This document shows, in pieces, positions 26,301-38,300 of a DNA stretch of 64,000 bases. The DNA comes from Microbacterium sp. SS28 (lineage in GTDB: Bacteria; Actinomycetota; Actinomycetes; Actinomycetales; Microbacteriaceae). The translations under genes and the position numbers were made by a program. Under the pieces are notes generated by a model, which was not told the DNA's origin, did no database searches, and saw nothing but the letters and a program-made list of their open reading frames with translations. The stretch is from positions 806,001 through 870,000 of the forward strand of contig NZ_JAKWJP010000001.1 of the NCBI RefSeq assembly GCF_022761035.1, read 5' to 3'. How positions within the stretch are numbered: position 1 is the stretch's first letter; every line of letters starts with the position of its first letter.

Positions 26301-29300
26301 AACTCGTCGTCGCCCTCGAGGCCGTCGATCTCGAGGACCTCGACCGTCGTGTACCTGACGTTGAGGCCGGCTCCGAAGATGCCCTTGTCGGTGATGGCGA
26401 AGTCGTCGGCGAACTCGGTGCCGAGCACGACGAGCTTGTCGAAGCCCGTGCCGCCGTCGACGTTGACCGGCGCGTTGATGTTGTACTGCACCTCGTCCTC
26501 GCCGCCGCCCGCGCGGATGTCGAGGGGGCGCGCGGTAGAGAAGCCGAGGCCGATGACGGGCACCGCGACGCCGTTCGCGTCGAGCGGGATGACGTCGTCC
26601 TCCCACTTCGTGTTGTCGAGGTCGACGTTCGAGCCCGCGTCGTGCGTGAAGGTCATGTGAGCGTCGGCGTTGTTGCACGTCTTGTCGCCGTTGTTGTCCT
26701 TCCAGAATCCGGTGAAGGAGTCGGCGTCGGCCGCGTTGCAGACGCCGTTGCCGTCGGAGTCGTACGGGAACTCCTCGGTGCCGGGCACGACCGTGAGCGA
26801 GACGTCGGCGAGCGTGCACAGGCCGTCGCCGGTCGTGTCGGTGTCGCAGACCGCCGCGAGCGCGAAGGCCCGGACGATGAACAGGTCGTTGTCGTCGTCG
26901 CCGTTGAGCTGGATCTCGGCCTGGTTGGAGTAGACCGTGAATCGGTCGTTGCCGGTGCCGCCCGTGGCGAGCAGCGGCGCGTGGGTGCCGGGGCTCAGCC
27001 AGCCGCGCGTCGTCGCGACGAGGGCCGGGAAGGTGTCGGCGGGAAGGAGCCCGCCGCCGTCGGCCGGCAGCACCTGGCTGTCGCGCTGGGTTCCGAAGAT
27101 CTGGCCGATCTGGAACTGGTCGTTGCCGGCGCCGCCGTCGAGGGTCATCGTCGCCTGCGTGTCGTCGACGTAGAAGGCGTCGTTGCCGCCCTGGCCGTAG
27201 ACCGTGATGCGTCCGTTGACGGAGCGGTCGTAGTTGATGCGCTGCACGAGCGCGCTGGGCTCGTTGCCCTGGATGCGGTCGCGGTACAGGCCGATGCCGC
27301 CGTCTCCGCCGTCGCCCGCGGTTCCGTTGCCGGCGAGCAGTGCGACGAAGGCCGGGTGGTCGGCCGGCTCGGTCGGCGTGCCGCACGTGCTCGGGACGCC
27401 CGCGATGAGCGCGAACGGCGACTCGTTGTCGATGCACTTGAGCGCCCGCAGGAGCCAGATGTCGTCGACCGGCTTGTTCGCACCGTTGTATCCGGCCGCC
27501 GTGTTGTCGTAGCCGTAGATGGCGAGCTCGTCGACGCCGTCATCGGCGGGACCCGAGTCGAGGACGTTGATGACGTAGTTGCGGATGCTGCCGTGGCTGC
27601 CGTTCGTGTACACGGCGTAGTAGTCGGTCTCGCCCTGCCCGTCGAGGTTGAGCGTGTGGCCGGCGCCCGTGCCGGACTGCAGGCCCAGGGGGCTCGTGAC
27701 GACGTTCATCGACTGCAGGTACCAGACCGTGATGCGGTCTTCGCCGTCGGCGGTGTTCGAGGTCGCGTTCGCGTCGCCGTGGACCGTCGTCTTGGAGCCG
27801 AGGAAGATGTAGCCCGCACTCCCCCACGTCGTCTTCGCACCGGGCTGCGTCGCGTCGAGGCCCGACGGATCGCCGAGCTGGATGATGTCGACGTCGCTGT
27901 CGCCCCAGATGTTCGTCTGGCGGCCGGCGACGGGGTTGGCGGTCGAGGGTGCGCAGATGCCCATCGGCTCGTCACCGGGACCACCTGCAGTCACGTTGCA
28001 GTCGGCGGTGATCTTGCCACGCAGGATCATGCTCGTGCCGAACTCGCCGACGCCGCCGCCCGTGTCGGCGTTGCCGAAGTCGCCGCGGATGTCGATGCCG
28101 AGGTTCGCGAGGATCTGGCTGTTCTGGTGCGTCGTGATGTCGTCGCCGACGCGGAGCTCGACACTGCCCACCTCGGCGAAGATCGTGCCGTTGGGGATGG
28201 ACCGCGGAGCGTCGGCGTCGCTGCTCGGGCCGCGCGTCGCGGATTCGGCGAAGCGAGCCGTACCGCCGTTCACGAGGTAGAGGTCCTCGTCGGTCTGCGA
28301 GGTCTCACGGACCGTCAGGCGGATGTTGCCGAGCAGGGAGTGGGCGAGCACGAGACGCAGGTAGGCGTCGGTCTCGGTGTAGAAGATGTGGCTCGTCGCT
28401 TCGAGTCCGACGTCGTCGCCGGGGGTCGCGAGAGCGGGATCGGATGCCCCGGTGACGGGGCTGTTGCCGCAGTTGAGGTACGTGCAGCCGAACGGGGGTG
28501 CGCGGCCGGAGTCGACCATGACGTCCTTGGACAGCAGGCCGATCGCGCCGCCGTTGGCGTCGAGGTCGACGGAGTCGCCGTGGATGTTGTCCTGGGTGGG
28601 ATCGACCTTCGCGTTGAGGATCGAGCCGCCGACCGTTCGCGCCGAGACGTTGCCCGTCGCGAGGCTCGCGTCGCCCTCGGTGTAGAGCTCGTGGATGGGC
28701 ATGTCGCCCTCGAGCTCGTCGAGGTAGATCCCCGCCGTCAGGCTGTTCGCCGCGGCGAGGTCGTGAGCCGTGAGCACCCCGTCCGATACGTCGTCCCACG
28801 AAGCGTCGAGCACCGACGTGTTGATCTCGAGGAAGTCGCCCGGGAGGCCGATACCGCCGATGCCGCCCGCCTCACCCGCGAACATCGTGATGTTGACACC
28901 CGTCACATCGATCGTGGGCCGGCCGTCGGCATCCAGGATCCTCATCGGCGAGTGCAGCTCGACGTCGTTCTCGGTCGAGTGGATGTGGCCGACGAGCATG
29001 TCGCCCGCGAGCTCGGTCGCCGTGATGTCGCCGTTGGTGCGGAGGAAGATCTGCGAGACGTTCGTGACCTTGCCCGGGTCGTCGACGGGTCCCGTGTGAC
29101 CCGCGCCGCCGGTCCACGCGACATCCGTGTTGATGACGATGTCGATCCGCGTGTCGGAGGTGGGGTCGCTCGTCACGACGTGCGTCGCGGAGTCGATCGA
29201 CGTCGTGAAGCACGTCTTGGGCTCTTCGCCGCCGGTCGTGACGTGGCAGATGTCGATGTCGTCGCCCGAGCGCACCTCGGTGAAGTCGTACGTCGAGTTG

Positions 29301-32300
29301 ATCTCGCCGTCGTTGTCGGTGCCGAGGGCGCGCAGGATGTGCGCGAGGCTCAGGTTGGAGACATCCGGCCGGAAGTGCGTCTCGTACTGGCCCGAGCCCG
29401 TTCCGCAGTCGCCGGGGTACGGACCGGCGCAGCCGCCGCGCTGGATCGAGTTGCCGTCGTTGATGGCGGGCGTGAACGTCGACGGGAACGTGAAGTTGTA
29501 ATCCTTCGAAGTGCCTGCCGGCTCGTACATGTCGACGACCACGAGCACGAGACCGGTCTGCCCGTCGCCGTTCTTGGAGTCGTTCAGCACGACGTCGACG
29601 TCGTCGCCCGCGCGGATCCGGTCGATGACGATCGTCGCCGCGGTCCCGAGCGCCGTGTCGGTGCGGCGGAAGTACGTGAGGTCGATCACGACGTCCTTGC
29701 CGGCGTCGATCGTGACGACGGGCTTCTTGTCGCAGGGAGCGCTGCCCGTGCAGAAGTCGGGATCGGGGTGGATGTAGTGGACGAGCTCGATCTCGATCGG
29801 GTTGCGCTCGGGGTCGGGGTTCGCGTGTGTCGGGCTCTGGTGGCCGACGTGTCCGTGCGGGGCGTCGATGTCGATGACGTTGGTGCGGATGAGCTCGTGC
29901 CCGCTGCCGGAGAGGATGTCGCCCGAGGCGTTGAAGATCTCGGTCTCACCCAGCGGGTTCTCGATGTAGTCGTCGAGGCGGATGAACGGGTTGCGCGTCG
30001 GGCACGTGAAGGCGCACGTGTTGTGGATCTGCACGTAGCTCGGCGGGAACGTGTACTCGATGTCGAAGTCGAAGGTCGTGTTCGGGTCGCCCTCGGACAG
30101 CGACGCGTTCGCGGCGGCGCCGTTGTCCCAGATCTCGTCGACGCGGATGTCGATGCGCGGCGGGTTCTGCGAGTTGACGACGTCGATGATGTTCGTGACG
30201 AGGTTGAGGTTCGATGCGTTCAGGATGCGGACGAAGTCCCACGTCTGCTGGAACTCGAACCGTCCGACGGCGCCCCAGATGTTGCCGTCGGGGCCGCCGA
30301 CGCTCGACAGGTCGTTCGCGAGGAAGCGCGCCTGCGCGCCGTGGTCGTAGACGATGTCGTCGACCGTCATGGTCGTGCCCGACAGCATGCCCTGCGTGTG
30401 GGTGTCGGTGAACGGGTTGTCCTCGTAGCAGTGGCCGTTGTCGTCGCACACGCGCACGTTGACGATCGCCGTGATCGCGCCGTTCGCGTCGACCTCGAGG
30501 ATGGGGTTGGGCTCGCCGAGCATGATGACCCGGACCTCCCAGAAGATCTCGCGCCGCAGCGACGAATTGTTGCCCTCTTCGTCTCCGCCATTGCCGAAGT
30601 CGAGGAGGCCTCCGTCGGTGTCGGCGTGCCGGCGGATGCGGTTGATCTGGTCGTTGACCTGCACGGTGAGGTCGGATGTCGTGATGACGGCGAGGTTGCG
30701 CCCGACGACCTTCGCCTCGAGCGTCGGGTAGATGCGGCCGTACGAGTCGGTCGCGCCGCCGCCGCAGTCGCACTCGGCGAACGCGTCGGAGTTGAAGTCG
30801 ACGCCTCGCCACTCGGCGACGATCGCGGTGTCGACGTGGCCCGTGATCGCGACGTTCGCGAGCAGCGTCGTGCGGGTGTAGCCCTCGACGTTGATCTCGG
30901 AGTCAGCGTCGGAGTCGGCGCCCAGCGCGATCGCGTACGTGTAGGTGTGGGCGTAGGCCTTGGCCGAGTCGACGAATGCTCCGACCTTGACGTGACGTCC
31001 CGTGAGCGACCCGCCGACCTCGGTGAGCGTGTCGGCGTCGTCGGCGCCGACGCCGATGAGGACGTTCGCCTCGGTCTCGGCGGACGCGCCGAGACCGCCG
31101 ACGTCGGCGAGCGACTCCGAGAAGCCGTCGAACGAGGTGTGCGACTCGACCTTGAGACGGTTGCCCGCCACCAGCGTGCCGTTCGACGCGGTCTTGGTCG
31201 AGTAGCTCGCCTTGGCGTCGGTGGAGCCGAAGGATCCGCCGACGAGTCCGCCCTGCTGCGTCGAGGCGACGACCTTGGGCCGCAGGTCGCTGAAGGCCGC
31301 GATCGTGAGGTCGTGGTCGGCGGTGATGTCGGCACCAGATGCGACCGCGATGTCGTTGTCGACGATCGTCGTGGCGCGGGCGTCGGAGTCGCCGATCGAG
31401 ATCGCGCCGCCGCCGGCGTTGCCCGCGATGCCCTTCGCCTGGGCGGTGGCATGCGTCGTGATCGCGACGTCGCCGCCGTGGATGTCGGCGTCGGTCTGCA
31501 CCGTGACGCCCGTCGTGACGGTCGTGGTCGCCGAGGCGCTCGCCGTCGACACGTTGATCGCGCCGCCGCCGCCGCCCGCCGCGGTCGCCGAGATGACGCC
31601 GTCGTTCGAGCTCGCCGCGCCCGACGGTCCGCCGATCCCGTTGAGCCGCTGCGTGCCGCTCGTCGCGCCGATCTGCAGGATGAGCCGCTGGACGCCCGTG
31701 CCGCTGCCCGTGAGGTCGACGCCCTCGACCCGGAAGATGTGCGGGAAGCCGCCGCCGTCCGAGATGTTGATCGCGCCTCCGCCCAGCGTGTTCGACAGCT
31801 GGAAGCTCGAGCCGTTCGCACCGACGACGTAGTACCCGTGGCCGTCGTCGAGGTTGCCGATCTCGAAGTCCGTGACCGCGTTGAGGACGTGGCGCACGGC
31901 GGCGAAGGAAGGCGTCGTGTTCGGCGTGAGGGTGATGGCGACGACGGACGCGCTCCCCACTGCGCCGTCGTCGCCCCCCACCCCACCCGAGAAGGTGCTG
32001 TCGCACGCTCCGTTGCCTCCGAGCGCGATGCCCCGCGCCCGGCAGTAGGTGGTCGCGAGCTGCAGGTGCTGTCCGTCGACGCGGATGACGTAGTACGTGG
32101 CGCCGCTCGAGAGCCCGCCGATCGGCTTGCCCGCGTCGCTGGCGATGTACTGCACGGGGGTCCCGCTCGAGGGCACCGTGTCGTCGATCGTCTGGTTGCC
32201 GTCCTGGTCGAGGCTCACGTTGATCGTGTTGCCGCTCACTGCGACCGACGAGAACGTGCCCGCGGGAGGAGCCGTGTGGTACGTGACGTACTGACCGTTG

Positions 32301-35300
32301 GTCAGGCCGCCTGAGATGCGGTCGTTCGCCTCGTCGATGTCGCCCGAGACGATCACCTGCGGCGGGTTCGTCACGTCGACGCTCGTGAGCTGCAGCTTCA
32401 GGCGCGACGCGTCGATCCGGTAGACCTTGTAGGTTCCCGCCGCGAGCCCGCCGATGGCGCTGCCGACCGGCTGGTAGAAGACGAGGTCGCCCGTCTGGAA
32501 GTGGTGCGACTGGCCGAAGTCGATGATGTCGGTCACGGGGTCGATCGTGAGGCCGCCCTCGACGATGCCGGGAGTGCCCGGGTCGTCGAACATGGCCTCG
32601 AGCCCGAGCTGGAGCGAGTTGGCACCCGTCACGATGACGTTGATGCTGCGGCCCTGGAGGTTCGAGGCGATCTGTGTGCCGCCCTGGGCGTCGTAGGCGA
32701 CCAGCTGGCCCGTGAACGCGTTGTGCTGCAGCGTGAAGGTGATCGTGTTCCCCGCGACGCTGCCGGCGTTGAACGTGCCGTCCGCGCTGGGTGCAGGCGG
32801 CTGGTTGCTCGTCGCGTCGATCGTGATCAGGCCGTTGCTGTGAATCGAGGCGCCGCCCGTGACGAGCACCGAGACGGTGGGCGTCATGGTGGCCGTCGCG
32901 CCGAAGAGATTGATGTTGAGCAGGCCGCCGCTGCCGCTCGTGGTCGCGGCATCCGAGTCGTTGAGGCTCTCGGCCTTGGCCGTGATGGCGCCCGACGTGA
33001 TGATGACGGAGGATGCTCCGCCGAGGGTCGTGGCGACCGTCGGCGTGCCCTTCGATGTCGAGGACGAGTCGCTGATCGAGAGGGCTCCGCCGCCCGCGTT
33101 CTCCATGCCGGCGAACGCGAGATCGTCGGCCTTCGCGAGGACCTCGAGGACCGCCGCGCCGCTCGCCGTCCCGACCCGCACATGGCCGAGCAGGTCGGCG
33201 CGCGTCGTGCCCTTGACGTCGGCGGTCGGGTTGGCGTCCGGCGCGATGCTCGCGAGCCCGCCCTGGACACGCTCGAAGACCGCCTTGGCCTCGTTGTGCG
33301 AGAGCGCCCGCAGAGCCGCTGTTCCGGACGGCGCTGCGAGCGTCGCAGCAGCCTCGACCGTCGCGGTCGTGGTGGCCTGGGCTTCCGCGAGCATGGACAC
33401 GTCGCTGATCGCGAGCAGCAGCGAGATCGTCGTCGCACTGGCCGAGGCGAACACGCGGTTGCCGAGGAAGCCGCCGCTGTAGTTGTGGTGTGCGAGGACG
33501 GATGCCGACGACCCTGTGCTGTAGACGCGGCCCGTGCCCGAGATCGAAGCCGCGGTCGTCGAGCTGTCGCGCGCCGTGACGGCACCCGCGACGGCCGAGA
33601 CGAAGCCCGAGATCTGCAGCGCCTTGTAGGTCGCGGTCACCTTGATGCGGGCATCCGCGAGCACCGTGATGGCGCCCGAGGCCTGCAGGTCGCCGCCGAC
33701 CCGCGAGCGGGTCGTGACGGAGGCCGTCGCGTCGAGGTCCGCGACCGAGACGCCCGCTCCGATGCCGCCGCCCGCCGCGCGGCCCTGCACGCGCGGGTGC
33801 GCGTCGGTGCGGGCCGTGACGTTCGCCGCGGCGATCGTGCCCGAGGTGCCGTCGAAGTAGGCGTCGACCGTGCCGCCGGAGGTCACGGACCCCTCGACGA
33901 CGCCGATGCCCGCGAGCAGGCCGACGGTCGGGAGCGCCAGCGCGTCGACCTGTGCGTCGCCGAAGGCGCGGCCCGTGATCGTGAGGAGCGTCGAGGCGCC
34001 GACCTGCGTGCCGCCGCCGACTCCCGCCGCCACGATCGGCGAGTTCTTCGCCTCCGAGAAGCCGCCTGCGACGCCGGCCGCGAGGCCGATCGAGCCGAGG
34101 CTCACGCGGGCGAAGGCGGGGGCGACGGTGGTCGAGACATCCGACGTCGTGTTCGTCGCGTCGTTGATGTTCGCGAAGGTGTAGCTCGGCGAGAGGTTGT
34201 TGCCGTTCTGGTCGACGTTCGCCCGCGCGATGAGCGAGACGTTCTGCCCGCTGAGCGAGCCGCCGCCGACGGTGTACGCCTTGACCGTCGGGGTGAGCAC
34301 GGCATGCGTCGAGGTGAGGCCCGCGTCGAAGCCGAGCGAGGCGCCGAAGCCCTTCGCGTCGGCGATCGCGACGGCTGTCGTCGCGGCAGTGAAGGCGACG
34401 TCGCCGCCGTTCGCCGTGACCTGCGCGTCGTCGCCGAGGTAGGCCGCGATCGTCGGCGTGGAGGTCGTCGTGACCTTCACGATCGCGGCGGCGAAGCCGA
34501 GGCTGAACCCGAAGGCAGACGACGTCGCGAGCGGTGTCGAGGTGTACTGCGCCGTGACCGAGACGCCGCCGCCCGTCGTGACGACGGAGGTCGGGTCTGC
34601 CGCGTCCGCGGACGAGACGCCGTCGGCGGGTCCGATGCGCGAGATGACGCTCGTCGAGTCGGTCGCCCGCGCCTGCGAGCCCGAGACGCCGATGATCCGG
34701 ATGCCGGCGGCCGCCGTCGAGGCCTGGGGCGAGCTGGTCCCGCCGGCCATGAGCGAGACGCTGCCGGCGGTGACGTCGGCGCGGTCGTCGATGTACGCCG
34801 AGATCGTGCCGCCGGTCGTCGCCTCGAGGTCGACGAACGAGATGTCTATCGGCGCGGCCGAGATGTTGGTGCCGAGGGCGCTCGCATGCGCCGTGCGGGT
34901 CGCGTTGAGGGTCGCGGCACCGGAACCGAGCGCGACCGTCTCGTCGTATCCGATGTAGGCCTCGGTCGTGCCGCCGACGGTGGCGCGCGGCCCGGTGACG
35001 AGGACGTTCGCGAGCGCCGAGATGCCGACCATCTTCGCCTCGGCGTAGGCGTCCGGCGTCGCCGTCGCCGTGATGGAGAGCGATCCGGCGTTGACCGTCT
35101 TGCTGTTGCCGACGAATGCGCGGGTGATGCCGGTCACCCGGGCGTCGGGCTGCAGTAGCGAGACAGTGAGACCGCCGCCCGAGCCTCCGCCCACGGTTGC
35201 CGTCGCGTTGTCGTCGGAGGTCGCAGAGACCGTGACGGCACCCGATCCGACGATCGCGCCGCCGATCGCCGCCTCGGTCGTGGCCGTGACCTCGGCGAGC

Positions 35301-38300
35301 GCGTACGCGACGGCGACCGCCACGATGCCCACGGCGATGATCTCGGAGGCGTCGGCCGTCGCCCCGTTGTGCGAGTTCGAGGTGGCCGATGCCGAGGTGC
35401 CGCCCGTGACCTGGCCGAGGTAGCTCGCCTTGGTGGCACCGCTGACGCGAGCCACGGGGAGCTTCACGTCGACCGTGAGGAGGCCTACGGTCGGGCCGTC
35501 CGACGAGGATGTGGCGGTGTAGGTCGAGTCGCTCGTCACGATGAACGCCCCGCTCGTCGAGGCCGTGCCGCTGTCGCCCCCGGCGACGGTGTCGGCCGAG
35601 ACGAGGGCGACGGTCTCGGTCGCTGAGAGGGTCAGAGCGCCGATGCCGACGAAGGTGCTGTGCGCGTCGGCGAGCATCGTCGCATCGGCGTTGATCGTGA
35701 TGGAGCCGGAGCCGGCGACAGCGCCGTTGAGCTTCGCGCGCACCGACCCGGTCACCGCCGCGTCCGACGTCACGAGACCGGCGCTGATCCCGCCCGCCGC
35801 GCCGCCGCGGACGAGGCTCCTCGCGTAGTTGTGGTGACCGTCGCCGAGGGTCGTCTGAGCGTCGATCGAGATGGCGCCGGAGACGGTGACGTTCGCGTTC
35901 GCGTCGATGACGGCGTCGGCATCTCCCCCGGCGCGCGCGTCGGAGAAGACGCCGGTGCCGGCGAGGCCGAGCGAGATCGTGAGGACGTTGACGTCCGAGA
36001 TCGCCTGGTTGCGTGCGCGGACCTCGACGGTGAGGCCGGCGGTCTTGGTCGCGGTGCTCGGGATGTCGCCGTCGAACGATGCCTTCGTGGAGCCGTCCAC
36101 GTACGCGATGCTCTTCTGGACGCTGAGGCTCAGCCCGATGCCGGCGCCGACCGCCGTCGTCGTCGCGTTCGCCTTGTTGGTCGAGGTCGCGTGGACGTAG
36201 ACCGCGCCGCCGGGGGCCGAGACCGAGGAGTTCGACAGGACGAGCGCCTGCGTCGCGGCGGCCGACGTGATCCGCGCGTCGGCGACGTTGACGGCTGCGG
36301 CGCCGAGGCCTCCGATCGAGACGATGAGCACATCGGTCGTCGCGGTGTTGTGGCTCGTCGCGCCCACTTCGACGCCCGCGGCGCCCGCCGTGACGTTGCC
36401 CTGCACGCTCGCCGTCGTCGCACCGCCGACGAGTGCCGACGGCACCGAGACGCTGACGCCGAAGAGAGCGCCGCCGGCACCCATGCCGGTCGTGACCGTC
36501 GCGGTGTTCGTCGAGGTGGCGACGAAGCTCACCTTGCCGCTGCTCGAGATCTGCTGGTCGTTGTTCCCGTCGGACGACGAGGCCGCGACATCCGCTCCCG
36601 AGGCGATCTCCGCGATCGCGACGCTCACGGCGATGCCTCCGAGCCCGCCGGCGGCGACCACGACGAGGTCGGCCTTCGCCTTGCTTCCGCCGGTGGCGGT
36701 CACCGAGACGGATGTCGATGCCGTGACGTCGCCGTCGAGCGCTGCCGTGACTGCCGCGCGCTGGGTGGCGAGGGCGACGAAGATCGCGCCGCTGCCGAAG
36801 AGCGCCGCGGCGACGTTCTGGCCCTTCGCGATCGCCTCGATCTGCCCGCTCGCGCCGAGGACGAGCGCGAGGACCGAGACGGCGCCGCTGCTCGTGACGG
36901 ACGCGCCGCTCGTGACCGTCGCGGTGATGTCGGCATCCGCCGTCACCTCGGCGTAGGCGACGGCGACGTTGAGCCCGAGACCCGAGATGCTGACCACGAG
37001 CACGTCGGCGGTCGCGCGGTTCTCCGCCGCGGCCCGCACCTGCGCGCTCGACGATCCGCCGACGGTGCCCGACAGCGTCGCCGTGGTGTGACCCGAGACC
37101 GTCGCGATCGGGATCATGGCGCTCACGGCGATGCCGCCGACCGCGACGCTCGGCGTGCTGGCGGTCACGACGTTGGTCGCCTCGGCGTTCACGACGACGG
37201 CCCCGGCCGCCGTGACCGATCCTCCGAGCTCCGCCTCGGTGTCGCGGTCCATCGTCGCGATCGAGACGGTGAAGCCGAGGGCCCCCGCCCCCGAGGTCAC
37301 GTTGAGGGTCTGCCCCGTCATGGGCTGCCGCTGGCCGAAGGCCTGCACCGAGACTCCCCCGCCGATCGTCACGGATCCGTGCGCGAACGAGGCCGCACGC
37401 GTGACGCCGGAGTACTCGATGGTCGCGACGATGCCGCTGATCCCGACGCCGACGCCCGCGACGATGCCGATCGCCCACGCGGTGGGGTCGAAGACGTCCG
37501 TCGCCGTGACGGTGATGCTGCCGATCGAGCCTCCCGCCCCGATCGCGACATCCCCGATGAGCGCCTTCGTGTCGCCCGAGACGTCGATGACCGAAATCGC
37601 GGCTCCGATGCCGCCGAGGGCGATCGTGATGCCGACCGCGTAGCCTGCGACCGTCTTGTCGGAGTGCGCCGTGACGACGATGCCGCCCGAGGCCCGCAGG
37701 ATCGTCGCGGAGTCGTCGATGTGGGCGTTCGTGGCGCTCGTGTCCGTGAGCACGAGGATCTGGCCCGCGACCGCGACGGCGCCGATGGCCCCTGTCACGG
37801 CGAAGATCTTGATGTCCTCTTCGAGATCGGCGACGACGCGCACGGCCCCACCCGCGGAGACGACGCCCGTGCCGTAGATCCCGGCGTTCACGTTTCCGCT
37901 CACGGTCAGGATCGCGATGCCGGCGCCGATCGCTCCCGCGCCGCCTGCCACGGCGCCCGCGAGGACGAAGACGTCGACCCGTTCGCGCGCCTCGACATCG
38001 ACGTCCGAGAGCAGCGAGTGCACCGTGCCGTAGATGCCGGCCGAGACACCCGACGGAGGCGCGGGCTGCGTGAACTGGTCCTGCGTGAGGCTGGTGTCGG
38101 AGTACGAGCCGCCGACGGCCGAGTCGGATGCCGCGGCCCCGCCGAACACGCGGAAGCGGTAGTCGTTGTCGGCGTTCGCCCAGTGGGCCGTGTCGATCGT
38201 CGGGTTCGCGCCCGAGACGAAGTTCGACGTCGCGCGGTACTTGTGCCCGCCGAAGCTGACGTAGGAACCGGTCGTGTAGGCGTGCGCCGTCTGGAACGGC

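Noticed and set aside
17804..32314. A 4,836-codon stop-free frame on the plus strand, antisense to the giant gene
   Set aside because: It is the mirror of high-G+C codon use: its translation is R/D/V/E-rich low-complexity text without domains or signal, whereas the minus-strand frame has coherent domains. Likewise 35660-41497 (+) and 41717-48970 (+).
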